Assembly: GCA_030063045.1 (NCBI GenBank)
Contig: JAQSEB010000023.1
Span: 2,852,001 to 2,916,000, forward strand
Source of the DNA: Pratylenchus scribneri
Lineage: Eukaryota; Nematoda; Chromadorea; Rhabditida; Pratylenchidae
Direction of reading: 5' to 3'
DNA length: 64,000 bases
The notes beneath the pieces were generated by a model that was not told where the DNA came from, did not search any database, and was given only the letters and a program-made list of their open reading frames with translations. The first letter of the stretch is position 1. Each line of letters begins with the position of its first letter. This document shows, in pieces, positions 37,187 to 49,458 of the stretch. Both the position numbers and the translations under genes were made by a program.

Positions 37187-37889
37187 TTATTCTTTTCTAT
37201 CCGGCGAGGCATTTAGATTCTTCTTTTTCAGTTTTGCTTTTATCTCAGCTTCTTTAGCCTTAATATTAAATTGATTAATTCATTAATTTATTTAATTAAC
37301 CATAATTTCGAGCATTTCCATGTCAATTTCTCGTGTGTCTTTTCCCATCGAAATCCAACTCTCTTTCATTGCTTTAAGTTTTTGCTTTTTCTGTAACATT
37401 GCAATTAATTGAGGATCAAAATTCAGCAATTCGTCAGTGTCCCGTTCTTCGCTAATAAAGGAAAAAATTGGTATTTAAAATTTGAATTAAAATATTCACC
37501 GAAAATAGCCGATATAGGCGAACAATGCAAGAAAACTGATGAAATGTGAGGCCCGTTGAATCCTTCTAAACCTGAAAATTTAGTTATATTTAGGGTAATA
37601 ATTTATAATAATTATTCTACCTTTTGCTGTCATAATAACTCGGCAAATAAACTGGTATTGCCAACGACGGATCCAGAATACGATCTCGGCCATGATAGGC
37701 CCTCGATTTGCTGAATGGCTTCTCATCGTTGTTGAACCTTGATAACATTGACAAAATATTTTTAATATAATTTATTGCATTTAAAAACCTATTAATGGTT
37801 GTCGAAATTCCTCTAACACTGCCAAAATTTATTTCCATGTAAAATTTATTTTGATTTGCCATTGCCATTCTGAGCAGTGAAGATTGCAT
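37187..37889 (-). CDS. Small single-pass, probably mitochondrial, membrane protein
   Basis: Start at the first true ATG (37889): MQSSLLRMAMANQNKFYMEI, a basic amphipathic beginning without acidic residues for the first 18 positions, compatible with a mitochondrial presequence. Then come KPFSKSRAYHGRDRILDPSL, IPVYLPSYYDSKR and a single membrane segment (RIQRASHFISFLAFVAYIGYF). A charged helix follows (LLNFDPQLIAMLQKKQKLKA, GKDTREIDMEMLEIM), ending NLNASPDRKE at 37187-37189. The layout resembles small inner-membrane assembly factors, but I do not recognise the family. It lies 156 bases behind MRTO4 on the same strand, operon-like spacing, though no obvious acceptor precedes the ATG. The intron inside the N-terminal half is in frame. 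Confidence 0.75.
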
Positions 37890-38045
37890 TTTATCAACCA
37901 AAATAAAAAGTAAAATAATTTAAATTTAATCAAATTTTAAGTATCAAAATGATTGAATCGATATTTTATATACTAGAAAATTTTTTCCAAAATTTTTAAT
38001 TAAAATTAAATAAAAATCAACAAATTGTCAACAATTGTGCTTTTA

Positions 38046-39044
38046 TTATTCTTCCAACATCTCATCATCATTTTCATCATCAACTCTATCTCCATTATTG
38101 TTCTGTTTGGTAAAATTAAATTCACTGAGCTGTTCAAATCCCTTCTTCTCTGTCCAATGTGCCAGTAAAATGAGTCTTAAAAATTCTTTTTTTGTTTATA
38201 AAAAATTATTGTACCTGAATTCAGCCAGCTTATGTTCGAAATGTTTCAAAATTCGTGTTTGTTCCGATGAAAGTTTATCGCCTGCTTTGCAAATCACAAA
38301 TTCCTCGAGCAGTTCGATAAAACCTTAAAAATTAAAATATTTAATATGAAATTATGTATGATTTGAACCATTTTCCAATTTTGTTGGCAATCCGAGTTTT
38401 CGCAATTGAGGTTCGATGGAACCGGGCAACTCGGTAATTTGTCCAGCTGGAATGGAAATGTCCATGGATGCCTCCGTGCCTGCGCGGGCAAAATCTTCCT
38501 CGATAAAATTGTCGAAATATCTGAACAATTAAAATTAATTGATAAATTATTTATAATTTATACTTTCGGATTCGGATTTCTTTTTCGTTGGTGAACATCA
38601 AACCACATGGGCCCTTCAATATTTGACTAATCTTGTGCAAATTTGGTGCCAATTCATCCTGCGAACTTTTACCCAAAGCAACAGCCATCACATTATTTCG
38701 GCCATAAAAAATACGCGAGTTCTGTTTAAAATGTTGCCTAACCTATGAAAAATGAATTTAGTATTTGAAATTAATTTGTGCAAACCTTTGTAAGAATTGT
38801 TGAGCGCAAATTTTCGGTTGAAAAGACGAAGAGATGTTTGTATTGTTTGACGCATTCACGAACCTGGAGAATTTTTCAATTAAATTTAATCAAAGAAAAT
38901 AATTGTGCTTACCTCATCAATCAAACTTCCTTTCGTTTCCTTTGTCTTCTTTTTCACTTTTGTCAATGAAACTAGAATAAAAATTTTTTAAATGAATTTT
39001 TTAAATATTAAACAACCAATTTTATCTCGTTTTGATTTGGCCAT
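38046..39044 (-). CDS. MRTO4: MRTO4 / Mrt4 ribosome-assembly factor (uL10-like)
   Basis: Nucleolar homologue of ribosomal protein P0/uL10 that occupies the P-stalk site on pre-60S particles before P0. The start at 39044 gives MAKSKRDKI, then SLTKVKKKTKETKGSLIDEV and RECVKQYKHLFVFSTENLRS. The family core is RIFYGRNNVMAVALGKSSQD, then LKGPCGLMFTNEKEIRIRKY, and the domain continues with AGTEASMDISIPAGQITELP, QLRKLGLPTKLENGF and ICKAGDKLSSEQTRILKHF. The acidic tail ends DENDDEMLEE (stop 38046-38048), whereas P0 would end in the conserved P-protein peptide, which is absent. All splice sites seen are GT-AG. Confidence 0.92.
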
Positions 39045-39875
39045 GGTGTTTTTAATCCAAAATTTGAGTGAATAAAATTTATTTTAGAAGCAGAAAAAAG
39101 ATTTTTGATTTACAATTTTCTAAAATGATTTGAACACTCACTTAAACTTAAACTGAAATCTGAAACCCGAAATTGCCAAGTCCCCCAAATCCCCTCCCAA
39201 TCCCAAGTGCGAAAGTGAAAAGCATAAGTTTTACAACGATTTCGTTTTGTACGCTACAGTAAAAATCTAAAATCCATATAATGTCTATGATATTAGAGAA
39301 AAAAAGAAATATTACGAAAAGGAAATGCAATGCAAATGCGAATTGCGATTGCGAAACGAAATGAGCTGATTGATCATCATTCAATCATCATCATTCACAA
39401 ATCAAATCACAAGTATCAAACCAAGTACCTTGCCTAATACCTAGCCACTACCCAATACCAATAGCCATAGCCATTATCAATTCTTTATTTTTACTTTACT
39501 AATGATGTTACTACATCTACTTTGCTCGTTAGTCCGCATTCGCACACAGTTCAATTCTATTCCAAGTATCCAAAAAACGCAAAACTTGACATCACCATTC
39601 AGCAGCCTGATTTCTAACGCGCGCAAGAAGAAAACCACACAGCGAGTATACAAAAAACGCGCAATGTTCACAATGCAGCGCGATTGCAAGTACCCAAAAA
39701 CGCGAAACTGTTCAAAATGGAAACGCGCTTAATTCCCGTTTTTGAGTTTACAATATAAATAAGATGTCAAAAAATGCAATACAAATATCAATTTTAATTT
39801 AGCGAATACTCTATTGTCTATTATTCATTCAATAATAAAACAAAGAAATATTTGCTTGCTATTTCCACAAAATCA
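39045..39875. promoter_or_regulatory. Divergent promoter region MRTO4 / usp-48 with repeated AAAAACGC motif
   Basis: 831 bases between divergent genes. Three spaced, diverged copies of AGTAtcCAAAAAACGC begin at about 39566, 39646 and 39689, with additional ACGCG words around 39616 and 39723. No coding frame is supported. Confidence 0.45.
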
Positions 39876-42800
39876 ATGGCTGGACGTTTGAGAAGCAATA
39901 CTAATGGGACGAATCGTAAACGGGCACAGATTGGTGGCAATAATAAAAAGAAGGTTGAATTGTATTTGGTTATCAAAACTAAATTGTATTCATTCAGACA
40001 AATCCACAGAAAGAATTGGATGAAAATTTACTGGCAATGGAGGCAGTGAATGCTGAATCATGTTGGAAAATTTACCGACTTCACGAGAATGCTTGCACTC
40101 TTCATTTTCCTCCACAACCAAAGTTTGCAATAAATCATTTCCAAATATTTGTTTTTTAGGCCCAAAAATTGCAAACAAAATCCATACTGCATTCATCGAC
40201 TTGGCTTCGAGAAGATCGAAAAAATTTTCCAAAACCTGCAGGAAGGGAAGTCGGCAGCTGACATAATCACTCGGCGCAATCGTGAAGAACAACCATGTGG
40301 CCTGGTCAACACGGGAAATTACTGCTACTTGAACAGTTTTCTTCAGGTTTATAATTTGAATTAAACATTGAGAAATTAAAACTGAACATTAAAGATTTGG
40401 TTCAATGATGTTCGCTTCCGTCAGTGCATCTTCGATTGGCGGCCTCATGCGGAGTGGGTCAAACCAGATGGCGTAAAATTGGATATACAAGAAGTGCTCA
40501 ACTGCTTGCAGCGGCTGTTCATCACATTGCAGAATACTCCATTCGTATTAATAAACATTCAATTTTAATTAAAAAGAAATATATATTTAAGGACTCCACC
40601 AATCCAAAGGAATTCATCAATTTGCTTCGCCTGGACAATGAGCAACAAGATGTGCAGGAATTCCACACCCTCTTCTTTGACACCCTTGAACGAAATCTTC
40701 AAGTGCATCCAAATGGTCAAATGATTCATCGAACCATAAACGAGCTATTTCTGGTTAATTTTAAAATATTAATGAATTCAACTACAAATTATTTTCAGAG
40801 TCGACTTCGTCAGGTGACCGGTTGTCAAAGTTGTGGAAATGAAAGGACAGCATTCTGCGAATATCGATCACTTCTACTCAGCATTGATGGTCTCAATTCA
40901 CTTCATGATGCAATAACCAAATTCCTTGAGCCTGAAAAGTTTGTTTTACTTTTTTTTTGAAATTTAATTCTAAATTTATTACAGTTTGAGCGATTTTAAA
41001 TGCACATGTGGGAAGACAGAACTCACAAACAAATGGATGGCATTTGAGACGTTGCCGCAAGTTTTGATCATCCAATTGATCCGATATGTCTACGACAGGT
41101 TTATTTTTAATTCAAATTAATTATTAATATTTAATTTTCCAGCGCCAAAGAACAAAACAGGAAATTGAAGACGGCCATTTCATATCCGCGCGTTCTCAAA
41201 GCCACGAAACTGAAGCCGGATGTTAACAATGCTGAGGAGTATGAGCTCAGTGCAGTCATGATTCACGAGGGTCCAAATTCTCATTCCGGTCACTATTATG
41301 ACATCATCCGTGATCCAATCACCAATCGATGGTTCAGCTACAATGACAAGGTTAATTAAATAATATTAATTAAATAATTATTTTAAATTTTCAGCGAGTT
41401 GAGGCCGAAAAGCGCGAACCGGGATATGACAAAGAACCGCCAAGCAACCAACGAGCCACCAATGATCAAAAGGGGTGCTATGCTCTGATTTATCAGCGGA
41501 AAAAATTGCCGGCACCAAAGAAAAATGCCAAAATTGAATTTCGAATGCCACCGGAGGAAGTTGTGAGAGATGTTTGCAAAAAGGTTAGCACAACTGAATT
41601 TTAAAATGAATAAAATTAAAATTTTCAGCTCGAAGATGATTTTGCGCGGCAAAGCAATGAGGGCACTCGTTCCAATGAACTTTGGGAATATCGAATCAGA
41701 CAAAGATATGCATATTTGAGCAACCTTATCATGGAGTTGGAGGTTTTTTTTATTCAAATTCATTCAAAACATTATTTATTTATTATAATAGGTGGAGAAT
41801 GGCCTGGAATGGTTGAACAGAGCCGATGAAATTGTTTTCATTCCAACTGCAATTTTCACTGATCTATTTACGAAAGAGTACGAGGCAATTAGGGATATGC
41901 GCACAATTGATGATCAAATGTTGGAAGCGCCGCCACCGAAGGAAGAAGTGAATTGGATGAAGGAGAAGGAAGAATGCGATAACATAGAGAATACCAAAAA
42001 TGGCCACAAGCCACTGAGTCGTCAAGCTGGAAGTGCTGGATCGCATCAAAAATTGGCCAAAAGTGACAGCGTATTTTCGTTTGATGGCATGGAACACGAC
42101 GATGAGGATGATGCAAAAAATGCAAAGGACGGGCAAAAAGAAATTCAAAATTGCTTGGCTTCACAAGAGGTTGTTTACGCGCGGAACCATTGGCAGAGAG
42201 CAAATTGATTGTGTGCAAACATGACAATGTGCCATTGAATATCGTGTTGAAGGGTGAACTCAAAGCTGTTCGAGAAATGGGAGCACGTCGACTCGTTCAG
42301 GTTTGCTTTTTCAAATAAATATTCTAAATTTATTATAATTTTTTAGGATTTCAATCTTCGTTTGTTGCATTTCAGTGAAGACCCTGATGAAGAGAATAAA
42401 ACACCAAGTGATGAGGCACTAATTGAAAATGGAAGCGCAAATGACATAGCGAATGACCAACCGTGCACATCCGCAGCATTGGCAAAAAGTCCTTTGAAGA
42501 CCAAAGAAAATGGAAATCAAACAATTGGCCGTAGGACGAAGGAGGATTTAGCAAATAAACGATTTTTGACTGGGTCAGTTTTTCAATTAGAAAATAATTT
42601 AAAAAGATTTACTTTTTAGTGCTGATCTATGCTTTGACTGCATTAAAGAATTTCGAAATCATGCTACTTTCCGCCATGACTTATCGGCAACGGAGGATCA
42701 ACTCAGTGAAACAATGAAGAATTTGGCAAGAAGGTAAGCGAATTTTCCAACATGTTTTATTTTTATCAGTAAAAATCATAGAGCTTATGATCCGAATCGG

Positions 42801-44660
42801 CCCAATCAAATTATGGCATTTGATCCGCCTGAAAGGGCTCTCTGGTTCTCTTTGGCGGATTTGAGGAATTTCAAGAAGATAGCATTAGATCAATTGCAGA
42901 AGAGCGCCACTGATTTGAACATGGACGACGATGATGAGCCGGCAGGTTGGAAATTAATAATAAAATATTTTTAATGTAAAAATTCTTTTTAGAAAAACGG
43001 TCAAAGGAGGATAATATCAATGAAGGAAATGATGAATATGCAGATTTGGCTGACGATCAAAATATACCTTCATCGGAAGAAGTCATATGTGTCGATGAGG
43101 ATAAAGTCCAAAATGGGAAGGAATCGGCCATCGAATATCAGGATGAAGAGGATGATGACATTGAAGTGGTGAATGAGGAGAATTTGGCAGAAAAGAATCG
43201 AAGTCCACCTGGATACGATGAGCAAGGAAGGGAAATATTTGATGTGCCAGAAGATGCTGATAAAGAGCAAATTATTGAAGACAATGCAAATGAGAAGAAA
43301 ACACCGATTAAATTCAACCAAGACATTTATTGCAAACATGGTAATCTTTTTTGACATTTTTTTATTAGAAATTTCGAATTTATAGGTAAACTTTCGAACA
43401 AAACAAAGCGCGCCTGGTTGACCGAGGAAGAATGGAACAAAATGAAATGGTGTTTCTCTGATTATGCAGAACCAATTCCATGCACAGCGCAAGAATGTCT
43501 CATATGTACACGAGACCGTGATGTAAGTGAAAATAATTTGTAAAAATAAAAATAGCTTCATTTATATTTAGATTATCCAACGTCTCGAAACAAATAGTTT
43601 GGATCAATTTCTTTCACTGCAAACGGAACTAAAGGCGCTATTGAGTAAAATTGTGTCAAGACGTCCTGGGGAGACTGGCAACGGAAAAAATTACACGAAT
43701 GTTATTTGCAAGGAATTTGTTACGAAAATGCGCAATACCAATCGGGCCAGGTGATTTTTTTAAAATTCATTAATAATTAAAAATAACAATTTCAGACAAA
43801 AAATTATTCCTGAAATTTGTCAACAATGTTTGCTTTGCCGGCACGGACAGCCTTATCTTCCATTGGCATCAGAGAATGATCAACAGGAGGCGGACATCAA
43901 ATTATTTCCAATTTTTGCTCAAAACGGAGGAAAAAATGAAGCGGGACATGCCCAGGGTATTCCATTGTTTGAATCGGAGTGGCGGCAACTGGTCAATGCC
44001 TATCAGCGACATTCAGAAAATCAAAAACAACCAACGGAGATTCTGCTATTGGAGAATGGTTTGAATAGCAATAAATATAAATCAGCTAAAATCATTTCAA
44101 TTATAGGTCAATATTTGGACTTCTGTGACAATTGCTTCTTAGAATTCTCGCGAAATGAAGAAATGAAACAATACATCTATCCCGAGGGCGCAACCATTTT
44201 TGTCAAGGTAATCAAATTTAATAAATGTTGTTTAATTTTTATTTTTTAGAAACAAGATGATGCAGATGATAAACCGAATGCCACTCCTTCATCCAGTCGT
44301 CCAGCGGCGGTCACTACTCGGCGTTGTGCTCAAAAAAGTTTGTTGAAAGTGAAGGTAAAAAATTTGTTTTTAAAATATTGAAATAATTTTTATTTTTAGA
44401 TGCGTTCGGATCAAACTATCACGGATCTCAAGATGGAGCTGATGAAGCAAATTCGTGCATCGCCCATCGATCAACTTCTCTACCTTGGCGAAAATATGCT
44501 GGACAACGATTTGACATTGGAAGCAGCTCGCGTACCGGCAAATAATCAGGCCAATCCGCTGATCTTAATTCTACAACAACATGACACTGACGACACCGGC
44601 ACTAATAGCCAAAAGCCACGGGAGCGGGAGAGAGGCTTCAGGGATACGGCATTGGCATGA
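39876..44660 (+). CDS. usp-48: Ubiquitin carboxyl-terminal hydrolase 48 (USP48)
   Basis: A nuclear or cytoplasmic deubiquitinase. The start is MAGRLRSNTNGTNRKR. The USP catalytic domain carries QPCGLVNTGNYCYLNSFLQ (Cys box), LDNEQQDVQEFHTLFFDTLE, a zinc ribbon (CQSCGNER and CTCGKTELTNKW) and the His box HEGPNSHSGHYYDIIRDPIT. DUSP-type exons follow (IFNEDP-like and LWFSLADLRNFKKI regions, then WLTEEEWNKMKWCFSDY and CQQCLLCRHGQPYLP). A C-terminal ubiquitin-like domain reads QTITDLKMELMKQIRASPID and LLYLGENMLDNDLTLEAARV, ending at 44660. At about 42133-42167 the frame can be kept only with a 35-base GC-AG intron or by assuming an indel. The ARS2 gene follows 342 bases downstream on the same strand. 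Confidence 0.95.
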
Positions 44661-45002
44661 AATGAGAATGTGACAACAATAAAATATTTGCTGAGACCAT
44701 CTCCTTAAACTCATCCGAAATTCCCAGATGAATATATAAATTATTGCTCCTCACCGCTCATTTAAATTATTGGGTAGCTTTTTTTTGGTCCATTATTGTT
44801 TTTTGTTGTTTGATTGTAAATTTTCGAATAAAGTTTATATTTATACTTATTTGTATTTAATTGATTTTAAAAGGGATTTTACTATTCCCTGATTTTATCA
44901 TTTCCATTTTATATGACTATAATCACAATTTAAATAACATAATCATATTTTCCATGTCTGAGAAAAGCATAATTAATTGAATTGATAATAAGCAGCAATT
45001 TA
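44661..45002. other. Spacer usp-48 / SRRT
   Basis: Contains AATAAAA (44679) and AATAAAG (44827) type poly(A) signals of usp-48. No gene and no strong acceptor directly before the SRRT ATG. Confidence 0.4.
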
Positions 45003-48000
45003 ATGGTTTACGACGAATCCGAGCATCTTCGGTCCGATCAAGAAGAAAAGCGCCGCGAGAAATTCAGCCGTGAACGAGGACCGGATTACGCGAACATGGA
45101 CAGAGGTGGTGGAAGACGTTTTGGTGGACAGGAAAGGTTTTCATTTTAATTTATTTCGATATAAATTTTATTAAGACGTGACTATAACAATGGACTTGGC
45201 AGGAAGCGACCAAATCGAGACGATGAATTCACAGCCCCAACAAAGCGAAGCAGATTGTAATTAAATTATTTTGTTAAATTCATAAAATTAAAATTAAGCG
45301 ATGGTGCAACCGATTCTTACGATCCACAATTCATTCGAAAAGATGGCGAAATTGCTGGTCAAGGAGGCACACAAATTCAACAATTGCTCACATTCAAAAA
45401 GTTTTTGGCCACTCAAGACGAATCCATGAACGATGAACAAGCAATTGACAAATACAAGGAGTACAAATTGGAATTCATGAAACAAGAATGTGAACGCTAT
45501 TTCCAAGCACACAAGGAGGAAGAATGGTAAGAATGACCGAATCGACCATCAATATTTTAAATTCAGGTTTCGCCTCAAATATCATCCAGAAGAAGGCAAA
45601 CAACATGTAGAAGAGCATCAAAAGAATTTGCAAAAACGCTTGGAGATTTTTAATGAACTGTTGGCTAATGGTCGTTTCGATGAGCTGGGACTGAGCTACG
45701 AAAAGGCTGAATCAATTATTCGAATTTTTAATGAAGGTTTGAGTGGAATTATAATTGTTAAATTAATTTGTTTATTATAGTTGTTATCAAATTGGAAGGT
45801 GGAACCGAATCGGACATTACAGCAGCTAATGCGGAAGAAATCGACGATGAATCTGTGCTGGATTTGCTTACACCGGAACAATTGAAGAAGAAAGAAGAAG
45901 AGAAAAAATTGCGTGAGGCCGGAACAGAGACAAATGGAGCAAAAGAGGCCGAGAGAAATGCATCAAGTGAATTGAAGAATATTTTAAAATAAAATCATTC
46001 AAAAAATATAATTTTAGTTTACAAGACTGAAAGCATGGAAATATCAGATGACGTCGAAATGAGATCATCCGCCAAACGCAATCAACCGCACAAAACCCGT
46101 AGCATCTACTTCCGCACAATTCCAGCCGATATCACATTGGTCAATATGGAAAATGTTAGAATACTAAATTATTTTGATTTATAATATTCTTGTTCATTTT
46201 CAGCTTTGCAAACAACATCCTGGCTTTCTTCGTTTGGCACTCACAGATCCAGTAGCCGATTCCACCGGAAAATTGATGCGTTCTGCTTGGGCCACTTATC
46301 GCTGGGATGTCAATATCAATGACATTTTTTGGGCACTGCGCAATTCAAAGGTTAAAAGGGGAAATTAATTCAATAAATTCAACATTTATAAAAGTTAGGG
46401 TGAATCGCCCTGTACCATTAACTTTTTTTTTGTAGGAAAACAATTTTTATACTACTAGTATAGTTTTTTTTTTGTTATTTTTATAAATTTAATTTCTCAA
46501 TTTGCGCGAGAATTTTATAAAAATTTGTTACAATGACCATACGAAAAGAATATATAAGAATTTTGAGAGAGGGAAGTCATGTGACCTATTGGCGCATTGG
46601 TATATGTGACTGGGGAAGTGACAGAAAGGTCTCGGGTTCGATTCCTATTGGTGGCAGATGATTTTTTTCTTTTTATTTTTTGTTTTCTCTAGGGAGTAGG
46701 TGTGAGGTTTATCAAAATATTAATTTTTATAATTTTAACAATAAAAAAATTATTCTTTCAGCTCAATGGAATTGAACTAGGAGCATCAGTCAACCGTGAA
46801 TTAAAATGTCGTGTTCGCACAATTGGGGCCACCAGAGGATTGACAGGTCATCGTCCAATTGTTCAAAATGATATCCGGTTAATTTTAAATCAGATTAAAA
46901 ATTTTAACATTTTAATTTTAGAAATGCCGCAAAATTGGTTGTTCTTTTGGATTTGAAAGCCGGATTTTATAAAGAAGAGGCGGAAGAGGGCGAAGAACAA
47001 GCACAGGGCGGGGAACAAGACAATGGTTAATAAATAAATATTTATAATTAAATTATTAAAATGTTTCGAATTTTTAGCTGATTTGGCCGATTTGGAGGCG
47101 GCAGTTTTGCGCAGTCGAAATCCACTGTTGGCCGGTGTCATCAAAGACTACATGGTGGAGGAATGCAGTGCCGAAGAGGAGGCAATCCAAGAAAAGGCTG
47201 CAGAGGTCGATGGAAGCGAAGTGACCCAACAATATGAGGTGGACAAATCAATGATTGAGGTAAATTGAATGACATTGGAGAGATTGTTCAGTTTAAGTTT
47301 AATTAATTTCAGTTTTTGGATCGTCTTCTTTTGTATTTGCGCATTGTGCATTCCGTGGATTATTATGCTTCAACCGAATACCATAATGAGGATGATATGC
47401 CAAATCGGTATGTTTTTCCTTTATTTTTAAATAATTTTTGTGATTCCTTCAGCCTTGGCATTGTCCACGTCCGCGGTCGGCCGCCCTCCTCTGCCACACA
47501 AAATTGGCCATGCAATGATCGGGGAATCCCGTTCTTGTCCAGAAATGCAGTCAATCAACACAATTCCACATTCAATTATCGAACCGAGAATGGATTGATC
47601 CGAAAATTGATGTTGCCAGAATCGGAATTGGCCAATTTGGGAAAGAAGGACGCAGAAAAGTGGGAAGAGGGCTTAATCAAATTAATTTAAAAATAATTTT
47701 TTAGAGCAGTCGAGGACTTCATGAACGCTAACACCCAGCAACTTGGTCCCGAAAAGTGGTTATGTCCATTGAGCGGCAAAAAATTCAAAGGAGCCGAATT
47801 TGTGCAGAAACATATTCAAACCAAATTCGCAAAGGAATTGGAAGCAGCCCGCCATGAAGTAAATCCATTTAATTATTATTAAATTCCATATTTTTTAGGC
47901 TTTATATTTCAACAATTTCCTCGCTGATCCCGGCCGTCCACATAATCCAATTTTCGTCAAATCCGTCAATCCGACCCACCAAATGGATGAACGCCTTGCA

Positions 48001-48378
48001 CGGGAACAACGCAGCCCATCACCGCCTCCAATTCGTCCCCGCCGATCATCAGGCGAAGAAAATGCGGGTGGAAGACCAATTACTGAGGCAAATGACCGAC
48101 CAAGTAAAATTCCATTTAATAAAATTAAATCTCCATTTCCATTTTCAGCTTATCAACGTGGACCGGGATGGGGTGCCGGGGGAGGAGGAGGCAATCGTTT
48201 TGGCGGAGGCCGTCCATTCGGTGGTGGAGGCGGAGGATTTGGTGCACCTCCACGTCGAACATTCCATGAGCCATTCAACGAGATGAACATGGGCACAGGC
48301 GGCGTAATGCGAAAAGACCCCCGGGCACCACCCAGCTATCGAGACTTGGATGCACCCAGCGATGAGCCATTATTTTAA
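45003..48378 (+). CDS. SRRT: ARS2 / Serrate RNA-effector protein (SRRT)
   Basis: A nuclear cap-binding-complex partner in snRNA, microRNA and mRNA 3'-end decisions. The N-terminus is Arg-rich (DQEEKRREKFSRERGPDY). The conserved N-terminal domain reads QQLLTFKKFLATQDESMNDE and EEEWFRLKYHPEEGKQHVEE, then VVIKLEGGTESDI. An RRM-like central part follows (KTRSIYFRTIPADITLVNME). The core signature is FLDRLLLYLRIVHSVDYYAS with EYHNEDDMPNRLGIVHVRGR, and the C2H2-containing Mid/leg region reads EKWLCPLSGKKFKGAEFVQK and HIQTKFAKELEAARHE. The tail is Gly-rich (GWGAGGGGGNRFGGGRPFGG) and ends SDEPLF. The intron 47671-47706 needs a GC donor; the intron at about 46353-46760 is long and carries a tRNA-like element. 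Confidence 0.95.
46430..46690 (+). mobile_element. tRNA-derived element in an SRRT intron
   Basis: A box TGGCGCATTGG at 46590-46600 and perfect B box GGTTCGATTCC at 46635-46645, followed by a T-rich Pol III-terminator-like run at about 46663-46670. TGTGACC (46580-46586) can pair with GGTGGCA (46650-46656) at six of seven positions. The T stem is degenerate and there is one extra base, so a pseudo-tRNA or SINE head is more likely than a functional tRNA. The element sits in an intron of about 400 bases among much shorter introns. Confidence 0.65.
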
Positions 48379-48599
48379 GATCAGAGTGAAACAATAAAGA
48401 ACGAATGGTAAATCAGAATCAAAGAAAACCAAATTTATTCCCCATCATAAATTATTGTTTTTAATTTCGTTCGGCCATCCTTTTCAATAATTGTGGCCAA
48501 TTATTTCATTTTTCCCTTTCTATTTTTTGCTATCATTTGGATTTATTTAATTTAATAATTTTCTTTCAATAAAATTGTTTGGTACTTTAATTTAAGCAA

Positions 48600-49037
48600 A
48601 TTGTAATTTCTAAGTTGTAATTGCGATTGTAATTTCTAAGTTGTAATTGAGAATTGTAATTGTAATTTCTAAATTGTAATTGCGATTGTAATTGTAAATT
48701 CTAAATTGTAATTGCGATTGTAATTTCTAAGTTGTAATTGAGAATTGTAATTTCTAAATTGTAATTGCGATTGTAATTGTAAATTCTAAATTGTAATTGC
48801 GATTGTAATTTCTAAGTTGTAATTGAGAATTGTAATTTCTAAGTTGTAATTGCGATTGTAATTGTAATTTCTAAGTTGTAATTGCGATTGTAATTGTAAT
48901 TTCTAAGTTGTAATTGTAATTTCTAAGTTATAATTGCGATTGTAATTGTAATTTCTAAGTTGTAATTGCGATTGTAATTGTAATTAATTGTAATTTCTAA
49001 GTTTGTTCCGGAAGGATTGTAATTGCGATTGTAAAGA
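48600..49037. repeat. Minisatellite array B2 (TTGTAATTGCGATTGTAATT family)
   Basis: Irregular tandem units of the same sequence as array B1, with added GTAATTGAGAATTG variants. It ends in GTTCCGGAAGGATTGTAA (about 49004-49021), the same terminal module as B1. The array starts 221 bases after the SRRT stop codon. Confidence 0.97.
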
Positions 49038-49458
49038 TCAAGAACATTTATATTGGCCATTAAATTAATATTTCGGAATTATGGCATTTCTTTTGTTGCC
49101 TGAAGGATGGACAAAGGATATGATTATGATTACGGTGGAAGCTGGAAAGGGAAGCAAAAAGTGGGCAGCAGAAGGAATAGAATTCATTATGAGAAAAATT
49201 TCATTATTCTATAATAAATTCATAAACATTTGGTAATGATTCCAAAATAGTTTGTGACTGTTTTATAAAGATAAATTTTATCTACGAAATTGTGGTCTGC
49301 GACCTTGGCAAAAGATGGTGGTAGATGTTGTGGCCTTGGCCTCCATAATAAATTCGTGGAAATTGAAGGGGAGAATGAAAATAGCCAGCAGACAAATTCA
49401 ATCCAAAATATTCTTTAAAAAATAAAACTGTCTAATTTCATGCTCTGATCAATTAATA
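49038..49458. other. Intergenic region before the small peptide gene
   Basis: AT-rich sequence with no supported gene. No clear TATA box was found before the ATG at 49459. Confidence 0.4.

Noticed and set aside
43070..43561. 163-codon antisense frame across usp-48 exons
   Set aside because: It overlaps well-supported usp-48 coding exons and introns and is hydrophobic only because it mirrors acidic codons.
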